This document shows positions 1 through 10,022 of a stretch of DNA of 56,255 nucleotides, piece after piece. The notes below the pieces were generated by a model, which did no database searches, was not told the origin of the DNA, and saw only the letters and a program-made list of their open reading frames with translations. Numbering within the stretch: position 1 is the stretch's first letter; every line of letters starts with the position of its first letter. Source of the DNA: Pseudomonadota bacterium (lineage in GTDB: Bacteria > Pseudomonadota > Gammaproteobacteria > Burkholderiales > UBA9220); contig JAJZVC010000016.1 in assembly GCA_021845865.1 (NCBI GenBank), forward strand, positions 1 to 56,255, in the 5' to 3' direction. Both the position numbers and the translations under genes were made by a program.

Positions 1-52
1 CTCATGACGGTCTCGAAAGAAAAAAGTCTCGGGGGACTTGGAATGGGGATAT

Positions 53-89
53 CGAAGGAGGCGCCGGGTTGGAACGGGCGCCTCCTTCG
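53..89. terminator. 13-bp perfect stem-loop, possible terminator
   Basis: Two perfectly complementary 13-base arms (53-65 and 77-89) flank an 11-base loop. No U-tract follows on either strand, so this is a strong hairpin but not a textbook intrinsic terminator. It lies about 140 bases before the HD-GYP gene and could end transcription from the left of the window. Confidence 0.4.
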
Positions 90-227
90 GCTCGGATGGC
101 GCGCTCATTATAGCACCGGCGCCCAGGCGTTCCGGGGCGCGGCTGCCGTTTTGGCACGGGAGCCCCGTCGGCGTGCTACGCTCAAACCGTCACGCGGGCG
201 GACGGTCGTCACGAATTCTTAGGGGGG

Positions 228-2231
228 ATGGTGCGGATACGCTGGAAGATGCTGATTCTGTTGCTTGGGGCCTCGCTGTTTCCCTTGGCGGCGCTGGGAG
301 TGTTTTCCCATTGGGCGGCGGAGAGGATGGGCTTGGATTTGGCCGAGCGCAGCGCCCAGGTGCTGGAGGAGAAAACGGAAGCCTCTCTGCGGGAGAAGGC
401 GCGGGATTTTGCTTCCCAGCTCGAAAGCCAGCAGCGTTTGATGGCGGTCGCGCTTCGCCTCCAGGCGCGGGGGGTGGAGAAGCTCCTCGCCAAGCCTCCC
501 GGAAGGGGGGGCGATGTGGCCTGGGCGGAGGAATTCGACCAGGGGCGGGTGGCGACGGTAACCTCGCCGCAGTATTTTCTTGTCGATGAGAACGGCAGGC
601 GCCAGCCACAGCCTATCTCCTTCGACCGGCCGGTGTTCTATCTCCCCCATGGCGTGCCGCCGGGCAAGGCGAGGGACGATCTGGAGCGTCTCGGCGGGGT
701 GGGCGCGGTCTATCGCCAGGCGCACGAGGCCGTGCCTTTCGTCCACTGGCATTACACGGCGCTGGAGAACGGCTTGCATAGCGCCTATCCCGGCCATGGA
801 GCGTATCCGGCGGGATACGACCCCCGCCGCCGTCCCTGGTACGTGGCCGGACGGGAAGCCCGTCAGCCCGTGGGCATCGAGGCCTCGGTGGATGCCAGTT
901 CCCATCGGGTCATCTTCGGCTTGGCAATGCCCGTTTTCCGCCCCAACGGCGCCATGGCGGGAGTAACCGCCATGGATGTGGCCGCGGACCAATTGCTCCA
1001 CCCCGACAATCTGGAACCGGGGTGGGCCAAGAGTACCCATGTGATGCTGGTTTCCCTAGTGGAGGGAAAGGGGGCGCCCTATTTGCGGGTTTTCGCCCAG
1101 AGCGACGCCGGCAGTCCACGGCAGCGCTGGGATTTGCCCTTGGGAGAGGTTCGCCTGGAAGAGGCTGGAATGATGGCGGCCTTTCGCGCGGCGTCCGCCG
1201 GCGGCGCGGAGTCGGTGTTCCGCCTGCCCTATCGAGGCGAAGCGTCCCTTTGGTGCGTGGTTCCCATGGACGAACAGCGCAAGCATTTCATCACGCTGGT
1301 GGTGCCGTTGCGGAAGGTGCTGGCCTCGGCGGTCCAGGCGCGGGAATACGTCTGGTCGCGCACCCAGTGGCAGTCCCGGGTCACCCTGGCGGCCGGACTG
1401 GTGGTGGCGATGTTGGCGGCGGCGCTGGCCTTCTTCCGTGCCCGTTCCCTGACGCGGCCCCTGGCGGACATGGCGGATACGGCCCATGCCATCGCCCATG
1501 GCGATCTCGCCAGCCGCGTCGAAGTGGGGGAGCGCGGGGATGAGGTGGGGGAACTGGGAGAGGCGGTGAACCGCATGGCGTCCAGCATCGAAAGCCTGTT
1601 GCGGGAGCAGGACGAGGCCCACCTGGAGATGATGGAGTCCCTCAGCAAGGCCTTGGAGGCGCGGGATGCCTACACGGCCCGCCATTCCAGCCAGGTGGCC
1701 CGTTTTTCCGTCCGCCTGGGCGAGCGCCTGGGCTTGTCGCCGGAAGAGCTGGAAATTCTCCGCCGCGGCGCGATGCTGCACGACCTGGGCAAAATCGGCG
1801 TGCGGGACAACGTCCTCAACAAGGCGGAAAGGCTCAGCGAACAGGAATTCGCCGAAATGCGCCGCCACGCGGGCTATACCAATGCCATCATGCGGCCATT
1901 GACCCGCTTCCGGGCCTTTGCCGAGATCGCGGCCTGGCACCATGAGCGCTGGGACGGCAAGGGTTACCCGGACGGCTTGAAGGGCGAGGCCATCCCCCTC
2001 CTGGCGCGCATCGTCGCCATCGCCGACAGCTGGGACGCCATGACCGGCGACCGGGTTTACCGGCAGGGCATGCCGGTGGAGCGCGCCCTTGCCATCCTGC
2101 GGCGGGAACAGGACGACGGCCAGTGGGACCCACACCTGGTGCGGGAATTCATCGCCATGATCGAGGAGGATATCGCAAAGCAGGCGCCTAAAGGTTTAAC
2201 GGCGGCATCGGAAGGGGGAGAAGCGGTGTAG
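228..2231 (+). CDS. Membrane-bound HD-GYP domain signalling protein (sensor, HAMP, HD-GYP)
   Basis: This 667-residue protein is a predicted cyclic-di-GMP phosphodiesterase with an extracytoplasmic sensor region. An N-terminal membrane helix lies at about residues 7-25, followed by a large periplasmic segment to about 380 whose length suits a double Cache domain. A second helix spans about 384-405 and leads into a HAMP linker (about 405-455). The C-terminal third is an HD-GYP domain, with the metal-binding HD in MLHDLGKIG near residue 517 and the signature HHERWDGKGYPDGL near 570-583, so the catalytic residues appear intact. A purine-rich run ends almost at the ATG at 228, so the GTG that immediately follows (231) is an alternative start. 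The periplasmic ligand cannot be read from sequence. Confidence 0.92.
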   Translation: MVRIRWKMLILLLGASLFPLAALGVFSHWAAERMGLDLAERSAQVLEEKTEASLREKARDFASQLESQQRLMAVALRLQARGVEKLLAKPPGRGGDVAWAEEFDQGRVATVTSPQYFLVDENGRRQPQPISFDRPVFYLPHGVPPGKARDDLERLGGVGAVYRQAHEAVPFVHWHYTALENGLHSAYPGHGAYPAGYDPRRRPWYVAGREARQPVGIEASVDASSHRVIFGLAMPVFRPNGAMAGVTAMDVAADQLLHPDNLEPGWAKSTHVMLVSLVEGKGAPYLRVFAQSDAGSPRQRWDLPLGEVRLEEAGMMAAFRAASAGGAESVFRLPYRGEASLWCVVPMDEQRKHFITLVVPLRKVLASAVQAREYVWSRTQWQSRVTLAAGLVVAMLAAALAFFRARSLTRPLADMADTAHAIAHGDLASRVEVGERGDEVGELGEAVNRMASSIESLLREQDEAHLEMMESLSKALEARDAYTARHSSQVARFSVRLGERLGLSPEELEILRRGAMLHDLGKIGVRDNVLNKAERLSEQEFAEMRRHAGYTNAIMRPLTRFRAFAEIAAWHHERWDGKGYPDGLKGEAIPLLARIVAIADSWDAMTGDRVYRQGMPVERALAILRREQDDGQWDPHLVREFIAMIEEDIAKQAPKGLTAASEGGEAV

Positions 2232-2283
2232 GTTGGCCGGAGCCAGTCGAAGCCCGATATCGGACCCAAGTGATGTTTCTGGG

Positions 2284-2370
2284 TGGTGCCGGGAGGGGGA
2301 CTCGAACCCCCACACTGTCGCCAGCGGCGGATTTTGAATCCGCTGCGTCTACCAATTCCGCCATCCCGGC
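2284..2370 (-). tRNA. tRNA-Leu (anticodon CAA)
   Basis: Read on the minus strand, the 7-base acceptor arms GCCGGGA and TCCCGGC pair, and the anticodon stem GCGGA/TCCGC encloses the loop TTCAAAA, giving anticodon CAA. The long variable arm expected of a class II tRNA is present, and the T-arm contains GGTTCGAGTCC. The 3' CCA is encoded (2284-2286). The gene is divergent from queA. Confidence 0.97.
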
Positions 2371-2439
2371 TGGGAAGGGCGAATTATTCCTGAAATCAGG
2401 GTTTTCGGCAAGGCGGAGGACGATTATCATAGCCCCCCC

Positions 2440-3465
2440 ATGCGCACCGACGATTTCGATTTTTATCTCCCCGAAGAGCTGATCGCCCAGGTTCCGGCGC
2501 CCGAGCGCAGCGCCAGCCGCCTGCTGTATCTGGACGGCTCCAGCGGCGCCGTGGAGGATGCCTGGTTCCGCGATCTGCCCCGTTTCATGCGGGCCGGCGA
2601 CCTGCTGGTGTTCAACGACACCAAGGTGATCAAGGCCCGTCTTTTCGGCGCCAAGGACACGGGGGGCAGGGTGGAGGTGATGGTGGAGCGGGTGCTGGAC
2701 GAATGCCAGGTGCTCGCCTTCATCCGCGCCAGCCACGGCCCCAAGCCGGGTTCGTTGCTGCGCTTGGCGGAGGCCTTCGACGCCGAGGTGCTGGGAAAGG
2801 AGAACGACCTTTACCGCATCCGCTTTCCGCAAGACCCCCTCGACCTGCTGGAACACCACGGCGCCCTTCCCCTTCCGCCCTACATCACCCATGCCGCCGG
2901 GGAGGAGGACGAGTCCCGCTACCAGACCGTCTACGCCCGGGAGCCGGGAGCCGTGGCGGCGCCCACCGCCGGGCTGCACTTCGACCAGGCCATGCTGGAC
3001 GCCCTGGCGGCCATGGGCGTCCGCACCGCCCGGGTGACCCTCCACGTGGGGGCAGGCACCTTCCTGCCGGTGCGGGCCGAGTTCATCCACGAGCACAAGA
3101 TGCACAGCGAGCGCTACGCCGTGCCCGAGGAAACGGTGGCCGCCATCCACGCAGCCAAGGCGGCGGGGGGGCGGGTCATGGCGGTGGGCACCACCAGCAT
3201 GCGTGCCCTGGAATCGGCGGCCCGGGGCGGGGAGCTGGCGGCGGGGAGCGGCGAGACGGACATCTTCATCACCCCCGGCTACCGGTTCCAAGTGGTGGAG
3301 CGCCTGCTGACCAACTTCCACCTCCCCAAGTCCACCCTGCTGATGCTGGTGTCCGCCTTCGCCGGGGTGGACAACATCCGCCATGCCTACCGCCACGCGG
3401 TGGAACAGCGCTACCGCTTTTTCAGCTATGGCGACGCCATGCTGCTGGAGGGGCGGCCCGGCTGA
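2440..3465 (+). CDS. queA: S-adenosylmethionine:tRNA ribosyltransferase-isomerase QueA
   Basis: QueA transfers and isomerises the ribosyl moiety of S-adenosylmethionine onto preQ1 in tRNA, giving epoxyqueuosine. The 341-residue length is typical. The N-terminus ([13 protein letters not shown]), the segments [13 protein letters not shown] and [12 protein letters not shown], and the C-terminal [19 protein letters not shown] are all characteristic of the family. No good ribosome binding site precedes the ATG, which follows a run of C residues. Its pathway partner tgt lies about 2.2 kb downstream; the two are often adjacent in proteobacteria but are separated here by membrane and toxin-antitoxin genes. 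Confidence 0.97.
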   Translation: MRTDDFDFYLPEELIAQVPAPERSASRLLYLDGSSGAVEDAWFRDLPRFMRAGDLLVFNDTKVIKARLFGAKDTGGRVEVMVERVLDECQVLAFIRASHGPKPGSLLRLAEAFDAEVLGKENDLYRIRFPQDPLDLLEHHGALPLPPYITHAAGEEDESRYQTVYAREPGAVAAPTAGLHFDQAMLDALAAMGVRTARVTLHVGAGTFLPVRAEFIHEHKMHSERYAVPEETVAAIHAAKAAGGRVMAVGTTSMRALESAARGGELAAGSGETDIFITPGYRFQVVERLLTNFHLPKSTLLMLVSAFAGVDNIRHAYRHAVEQRYRFFSYGDAMLLEGRPG

Positions 3466-3469
3466 AATC

Positions 3470-3478
3470 TGCTAGCAT
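3470..3478 (+). promoter_or_regulatory. Extended -10 promoter element (TGCTAGCAT) before the NfeD/SPFH pair
   Basis: The element TGC-TAGCAT matches an extended -10 (TGn followed by a TATAAT-like hexamer) just after the queA stop codon and about 20 bases before the NfeD start. It would place a transcription start inside the short leader. No convincing -35 is visible, as is common for extended -10 promoters. Confidence 0.4.
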
Positions 3479-3499
3479 GAAGCCAGCAACGGAGGAGGG

Positions 3500-3925
3500 A
3501 TGATGGAGACTTACGTTTACTGGTTCGTGCTGGCGCTGATTCTTCTCGGCCTGGAACTGGCCACCGGCACCTTTTACATCCTGGTCATGTCCTGCGCCCT
3601 CGGCGCCGCCGGCTTGGTGGCCCTGCTGGGGGGCGGAGCGGAATGGCAGTACGTGACGGCGGCGGCGGTCGGGGTGGCCGGCACGGTGCTGCTGCGCCGC
3701 TCCAAGATCACGGCCCGAAGCCGGGAAATCCAGGAACAGGGCCTGGATGTGGGGCAGAGCGTGCAGGTGCTCCAATGGCGGGATGACGGCACGGCCCGGG
3801 TCCATTACCGGGGCGCCGACTGGGACGCCAAGCCCGAATCGGCCAGCCTTGGCCGGGAGGGCCCTTTCTACATCCGCGAAGTCCGCGGCAACACGCTCAT
3901 CATCAGCCATAACAAAGGGGAGTAA
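3500..3925 (+). CDS. NfeD-like membrane protein
   Basis: This 141-residue protein has three closely spaced hydrophobic segments (about residues 4-24, 27-45 and 48-66) and a soluble C-terminal half of the size of an OB-fold, the layout of short NfeD-family proteins. Such proteins are usually encoded next to an SPFH/stomatin gene and are thought to act with it in membrane organisation. Here the SPFH gene starts four bases after this stop codon. A strong ribosome binding site (GGAGGAGGG) precedes a double ATG at 3500/3503. The molecular function of the family is not established. Confidence 0.88.
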   Translation: MMETYVYWFVLALILLGLELATGTFYILVMSCALGAAGLVALLGGGAEWQYVTAAAVGVAGTVLLRRSKITARSREIQEQGLDVGQSVQVLQWRDDGTARVHYRGADWDAKPESASLGREGPFYIREVRGNTLIISHNKGE

Positions 3926-3928
3926 GCC

Positions 3929-4834
3929 ATGGAAATCGTCACTTTTATCCTCATCGCCGCCGCCATTTTCGTCGTCAAGGCGGTCAAGGTCGTGCCCCAG
4001 CAGCACGCCTGGGTGCTGGAGCGCCTGGGCAAGTTCCACGCCGTGCTGGCGCCGGGCCTCAACATCGTGGTGCCCTTCATCGACCGCATCGCCTACAAGC
4101 ATGTGCTGAAGGAAATTCCCCTCGACGTGCCGAGCCAGATTTGCATCACCAAGGACAACACCCAGCTCCAGGTGGACGGCATCCTCTACTTCCAGGTCAC
4201 CGACCCCCGGCTGGCTTCCTACGGCACCAGCGATTTCGTCCTGGCCATCACCCAGCTGGCCCAGACCACCCTGCGCTCGGTGATCGGCAAGATGGAGCTG
4301 GACAAGACCTTCGAGGAGCGGGACGACATCAACCGCGCCGTGGTGGCGGCCCTGGACGAGGCGGCCCTGAGCTGGGGGGTGAAGGTGCTGCGCTACGAGA
4401 TCAAGGACCTTACCCCGCCGAAGGAAATCCTCCACGCCATGCAGGCCCAGATCACCGCCGAGCGGGAGAAGCGCGCCGTGATCGCCACCTCCGAGGGCAG
4501 GCAGCAGGAGCAGATCAACCTGGCCAATGGCGCCCGCCAAGCAGCCATCGCCCAGTCCGAGGGCGAAAAGCAGGCCGCCATCAACCGCGCCCAGGGCGAA
4601 GCCGAAGCCATCAAGGCCGTGGCCGCCGCCAACGCCCAGGCCATCCAGCAAGTCGCCCAGGCCATCCAGGGCCCCGGCGGCATCGAAGCGGTGAACCTGA
4701 AGGTGGCGGAGAAATACGTCGAGGCCTTCTCCGGCGTGGCCAAGGAGGGCAATACCCTGATTCTGCCGGGCAACCTGACGGAAATGGGGTCCATGGTGGC
4801 TACCGCCATGAGCATCGTGAAATCGCAGAAATAA
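3929..4834 (+). CDS. SPFH/band 7 (stomatin/QmcA-like) membrane protein
   Basis: The 301-residue product has one N-terminal membrane anchor (about residues 4-20), then a band 7 domain beginning with VVPQQHAWVLERLGKFH. A long Ala/Glu/Gln-rich helix at about 170-240, with repeated EGE/QGEAEAIKA-type heptads, should form a coiled coil for oligomerisation. This is the stomatin/QmcA/HflK-C architecture of proteins that assemble into large membrane rings and often modulate membrane proteases. It follows the NfeD gene with a three-base gap and is followed by a hairpin terminator, so the two form a bicistronic unit. Confidence 0.93.
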   Translation: MEIVTFILIAAAIFVVKAVKVVPQQHAWVLERLGKFHAVLAPGLNIVVPFIDRIAYKHVLKEIPLDVPSQICITKDNTQLQVDGILYFQVTDPRLASYGTSDFVLAITQLAQTTLRSVIGKMELDKTFEERDDINRAVVAALDEAALSWGVKVLRYEIKDLTPPKEILHAMQAQITAEREKRAVIATSEGRQQEQINLANGARQAAIAQSEGEKQAAINRAQGEAEAIKAVAAANAQAIQQVAQAIQGPGGIEAVNLKVAEKYVEAFSGVAKEGNTLILPGNLTEMGSMVATAMSIVKSQK

Positions 4835-4841
4835 GAGAAGC

Positions 4842-4868
4842 CAAGGAGCGGGTATTTCCCGTTCCTTG
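4842..4868. terminator. Bidirectional hairpin terminator between the SPFH gene and a small minus-strand ORF
   Basis: Arms 4842-4852 and 4858-4868 pair over 11 positions with one G-U and a five-base loop. A T-rich stretch follows on the plus strand (TCTTGTCCT). On the minus strand the stem is followed by GCTTCTCTTATTT, so it could also end a transcript of the small ORF at 4876-4968. Confidence 0.6.
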
Positions 4869-4875
4869 TCTTGTC

Positions 4876-4968
4876 CTACTCCAGCATTCGCTGGAGAAGT
4901 TCCACCACGATTTTGGCTATCGCCGCCCTAACCAGGGCGGCTAGCCATTTGCGCCACGCTCTTCGCAT
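4876..4968 (-). CDS. Putative 30-residue amphipathic peptide
   Basis: This small ORF is not a recognised family; I report it because its expression signals are good. The ATG at 4968 is preceded by AAAGGAG at five-base spacing. The peptide starts MRRAWRKWLAALVRAA and ends VVELLQRMLE, alternating basic and hydrophobic residues as in an amphipathic or membrane-associating helix. A hairpin with a T-rich tail lies eight bases after the stop. It is transcribed divergently from the toxin-antitoxin pair at 5076. It could be a small toxin or membrane peptide, or a chance ORF. Confidence 0.4.
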   Translation of the reverse strand: MRRAWRKWLAALVRAAIAKIVVELLQRMLE

Positions 4969-5034
4969 GGGCACTCCTTTCTGCCGCTTGATCGGCATAA
5001 GGAAATGGCCTACGCCAGTTTGTATTTTTTGGCG

Positions 5035-5058
5035 TATAATTTTGGTCAAGCATGACCA
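5035..5058 (+). promoter_or_regulatory. Toxin-antitoxin promoter with palindromic operator
   Basis: A consensus -10 hexamer TATAAT (5035-5040) is followed by a perfect inverted repeat, TGGTCA-AGCA-TGACCA (5043-5058), that covers the predicted transcription start. This is the arrangement expected for autorepression by an antitoxin or antitoxin-toxin complex. A start at about 5047 rules against the ATG at 5052 and favours the antitoxin start at 5076. No good -35 is seen. Confidence 0.6.
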
Positions 5059-5075
5059 AGTGTTACGAGGCCGCC

Positions 5076-5317
5076 ATGTCCCAAGCCATCTACAATCTTT
5101 ACGAAGCCAAGACCCAGCTTTCCGCCCTGGTGGAGCGGGCCGCCCACGGCGAGGAAATCGTGGTGGCGAAGGGGGGCAAGCCCATGGCCCGGCTGGTTCC
5201 CCTGGCAGGCCATGCGCCGCGCCGGCCCGGGGGCTGGGAGGGAAAGGTCCGCATCGCCGAGGATTTCGACGCGCCCCTGCCGGAAGACGTGCTCGCCACG
5301 TTCGAGGGTGAGCCCCG

Positions 5318-5321
<4 letters not shown>
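5076..5321 (+). CDS. Type II antitoxin, Phd/YefM (VapB-like) family
   Basis: The 81-residue protein carries the Phd/YefM N-terminal signature NLYEAKTQLSALVERA followed by GEEIVVAKGGKPMARLVPL, the DNA-binding and dimerisation half of these antitoxins. The acidic C-terminal tail (about residues 55-81) would wrap the toxin. The ATG at 5076 is preceded by GAGG; an in-frame ATG at 5052 lies within the operator palindrome and is less likely. The PIN-domain toxin follows with a TTGA overlap. It probably represses its own promoter through the inverted repeat at 5043-5058. Confidence 0.9.
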
Positions 5322-7629
<2,308 letters not shown>

Positions 7630-7721
7630 GCTCGGTTCCTCGGAAAGGCCGCCGCGGTCGGCGTCTCCAGCCAATCTAGCACATGGGGCGGCGAAGTTGA
7701 CACGCCGCGGCAAGAGCATCG

Positions 7722-7730
7722 TGCTAAAAT
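7722..7730 (+). promoter_or_regulatory. Extended -10 promoter (TGCTAAAAT) upstream of yajC
   Basis: TGC followed by TAAAAT lies 40 bases before yajC. A perfect TTGACA occurs at 7697-7702, but the 22-base spacing is too long for a standard promoter, so the extended -10 is the better support. Confidence 0.45.
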
Positions 7731-7769
7731 CCCGCGCTTAATCCGTATATAGACGCAAGGAGTCCCGAC

Positions 7770-8102
7770 ATGCTGATCAACATCGCCCATGCGGCCGACG
7801 CCGCGGCCCCCGCCGGTGGTCCCGAGGGGTTCATGGGCTTTCTGCCCCTGATCGCCATTTTCATCCTGTTCTGGTTCATGATCATCCGCCCCCAGATGAA
7901 ACGGGGCAAGGAGCAGAAGAACATGCTCGACGCCCTGCAGAAGGGGGACGAGGTCGTGACCCAGGGCGGCCTGGTGGGCAAGGTGGTGAAGATCGGCGAA
8001 AACTTCGTCAGCCTGGAAGTGGCGGAGAACACCGTGGTGCTGGTGCAGAAGCCCACCGTCCAAATCCTGCTGCCCAAGGGCACCATCAAGGGTGAGGCGT
8101 AA
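7770..8102 (+). CDS. yajC: Preprotein translocase subunit YajC
   Basis: YajC is the small accessory subunit of the SecDF-YajC complex. The 110-residue protein has one membrane helix (about residues 26-44, PLIAIFILFWFMIIRPQ) and the conserved sequence that follows it (KEQKNMLDALQKGDEVVTQGG). AAGGAG lies about eight bases before the ATG. It heads the yajC-secD-secF cluster, separated from secD by 89 bases containing nested inverted repeats. Confidence 0.97.
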   Translation: MLINIAHAADAAAPAGGPEGFMGFLPLIAIFILFWFMIIRPQMKRGKEQKNMLDALQKGDEVVTQGGLVGKVVKIGENFVSLEVAENTVVLVQKPTVQILLPKGTIKGEA

Positions 8103-8174
8103 GGGGTGAGGGAGGAGACGCGGATTGCCGCGCCTCCTCCTCTTTTCACCGACCGCCTTCCCCTCACGCCTCAC
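8092..8174. repeat. Nested inverted repeats between yajC and secD
   Basis: An outer pair (8092-8106 and 8160-8174) matches at 14 of 15 positions and includes the yajC stop codon. It encloses an inner hairpin (8111-8123 and 8128-8140) with one mismatch, a four-base loop and a following TCTTTTC. The inner hairpin resembles a weak terminator or attenuator that could lower secDF expression relative to yajC. Confidence 0.6.
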
Positions 8175-8191
8175 TCTTCACGGATTTCGCC

Positions 8192-10006
8192 ATGAATCGC
8201 TATCCCCTGTGGAAATACGTCGTCATCGCCGTGGCGCTGGTGCTTGGCCTGCTCTACACCCTGCCCAACTTCTACGGCGAATCGCCCGCCGTGCAGATTT
8301 CTCCCGCCAAGGCGGTGAACAAGGCCGACAGCGCCTTGCTGGAATCGGCCGAATCCGCCCTCAAGCAGGCCAATGTCCCTTATAGCGGCGCCGTCCTCGA
8401 CGCCAGCGGCATCAAGATTCGTTTCGCCGACACCGACGCCCAGCTGAAGGCGAAGGACATTCTGCAAGGCCAGCTCGGCAGCGGCTACACCGTGGCCTTG
8501 AACCTGCTCTCCAGCTCTCCCGCCTGGCTCCATGCCGTCGGCGCCCTGCCCATGTACCTGGGCCTGGACCTGCGGGGCGGCGTGCACTTCCTGCTCCAGG
8601 TGGACATGAAGGCGGCCCTGGACAAGGCCATCGACCGCATGAGCGGCGATATCCGCTCTTCCCTGCGGGACCAGAAAATTCCCTATTCCGGCGTCAGCCG
8701 CGAAGGGATCCAGCTCAAGGTCAAGTTCCGCGACGCCGCGGGGCGCGGCCAAGGCGAGGCCGAGCTGGCCAAATCCCAGCCCGACCTGAGCTTCAAGGAA
8801 GCGGACGAGGGGGGCGAGCTGTTCCTGGTGGGCAGCCTCAAGCCCGAGGCCACCAAGCGCCTGCAGGAATACGCCCTGCAGCAGAACATCACCACCCTGC
8901 GCAACCGGGTGAACGAGCTCGGCGTGGCCGAGCCCATCATCCAGCAGCAGGGAACCGACCGCGTGGTGGTGCAGCTGCCCGGCGTGCAGGACACCGCCAA
9001 GGCGAAGGAAATCCTCGGCCGCACCGCCACCCTGGAAATCCGCATGGTGGACGAGGAGCACGACGTGGCCGTCGCGCTGCAGGGCCAGGTGCCCTTCGGC
9101 GACGACCTGTTCTACGAGCGCAACGGCGCACCCGTGCTGGTGAAGAAGCAGGTGGTCCTCACCGGCGACTACATCAGCAACGCCCAGCCCGGCTTCGACG
9201 GCCAGACCGGCGAGCCGGCGGTGCATATCACCCTGGATGGCCGCGGCGCCCGCATCTTCCAGCAGGTGACCCGGGAGAACATCGGCAAGCGCATGGCCAT
9301 CCTGCTGATCGAGAAGGGCCAGGCGGAAGTCATCACCGCCCCCGTCATCCGCACCGAAATCGGCGGCGGCCGGGTGCAGATTTCCGGCCGCATGGATACC
9401 CGCGAGGCCAACGACATCGCCCTGCTGTTGCGGGCCGGCGCCCTGGCGGCGCCCATGGACATCGTCGAGGAGCGCACCGTGGGCCCCAGCATGGGCAAGG
9501 AAAACATCGCCAAGGGCTTCCATTCGAACCTCTACGGCTTCGCCGCCATCGCCCTGTTCATGATGTTCTACTACCGCCTGTTCGGCGTTATTTCCACCCT
9601 CGCCCTGGCCGCCAACGTGCTGTTCCTGGTGGCGATCCTGTCCCTGCTCCAGGCGACCCTGACCCTGCCCGGCATGGCGGGTATCGCCCTCACCGTGGGC
9701 ATGGCCATCGACGCCAACGTGCTGATCAACGAACGCATCCGCGAGGAGCTGCGGGCCGGGGCCACGCCCCAGGCGGCGATCCACGCCGGCTACGAGCGGG
9801 CCTTCGCCACCATCCTGGACTCCAACATCACCACCCTCATCGCCGGCATCGCCCTGTTCTGGCTCGGCTCCGGGCCGGTGAAGGGCTTCGCCGTGGTGTT
9901 GTGCCTGGGCATCCTGACCTCCATGTTCAGCGCGGTGATGGTTTCCCGCGGCATGGTCAACCTGATCTACGGCCGCAAGGCGCGGGTCCAGAAAGTCTCC
10001 ATCTGA
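8192..10006 (+). CDS. secD: Protein translocase subunit SecD
   Basis: SecD is the proton-motive-force-driven RND-type subunit that helps complete export through SecYEG. The 604-residue protein has an N-terminal helix (about residues 8-26), a large periplasmic domain containing LGLDLRGGVHFLLQVD, and a C-terminal block of five helices from about residue 445 with AIDANVLINERIREEL, the conserved SecD/SecF motif. The length is close to that of E. coli SecD (615). secF follows after 16 bases with a purine-rich ribosome binding site. Confidence 0.98.
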   Translation: MNRYPLWKYVVIAVALVLGLLYTLPNFYGESPAVQISPAKAVNKADSALLESAESALKQANVPYSGAVLDASGIKIRFADTDAQLKAKDILQGQLGSGYTVALNLLSSSPAWLHAVGALPMYLGLDLRGGVHFLLQVDMKAALDKAIDRMSGDIRSSLRDQKIPYSGVSREGIQLKVKFRDAAGRGQGEAELAKSQPDLSFKEADEGGELFLVGSLKPEATKRLQEYALQQNITTLRNRVNELGVAEPIIQQQGTDRVVVQLPGVQDTAKAKEILGRTATLEIRMVDEEHDVAVALQGQVPFGDDLFYERNGAPVLVKKQVVLTGDYISNAQPGFDGQTGEPAVHITLDGRGARIFQQVTRENIGKRMAILLIEKGQAEVITAPVIRTEIGGGRVQISGRMDTREANDIALLLRAGALAAPMDIVEERTVGPSMGKENIAKGFHSNLYGFAAIALFMMFYYRLFGVISTLALAANVLFLVAILSLLQATLTLPGMAGIALTVGMAIDANVLINERIREELRAGATPQAAIHAGYERAFATILDSNITTLIAGIALFWLGSGPVKGFAVVLCLGILTSMFSAVMVSRGMVNLIYGRKARVQKVSI

Positions 10007-10022
10007 GGGGCGGAGAAACGAC

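Noticed and set aside
38..589. Plus- and minus-strand open frames over the first 600 bases.
   Set aside because: They overlap the HD-GYP gene start and have low-complexity Gly/Pro/Arg translations with no start signals.
5052..5075. Alternative upstream antitoxin start at 5052.
   Set aside because: It lies inside the operator palindrome and only a few bases after the expected transcription start; the ATG at 5076 begins at the conserved domain and has a GAGG site.
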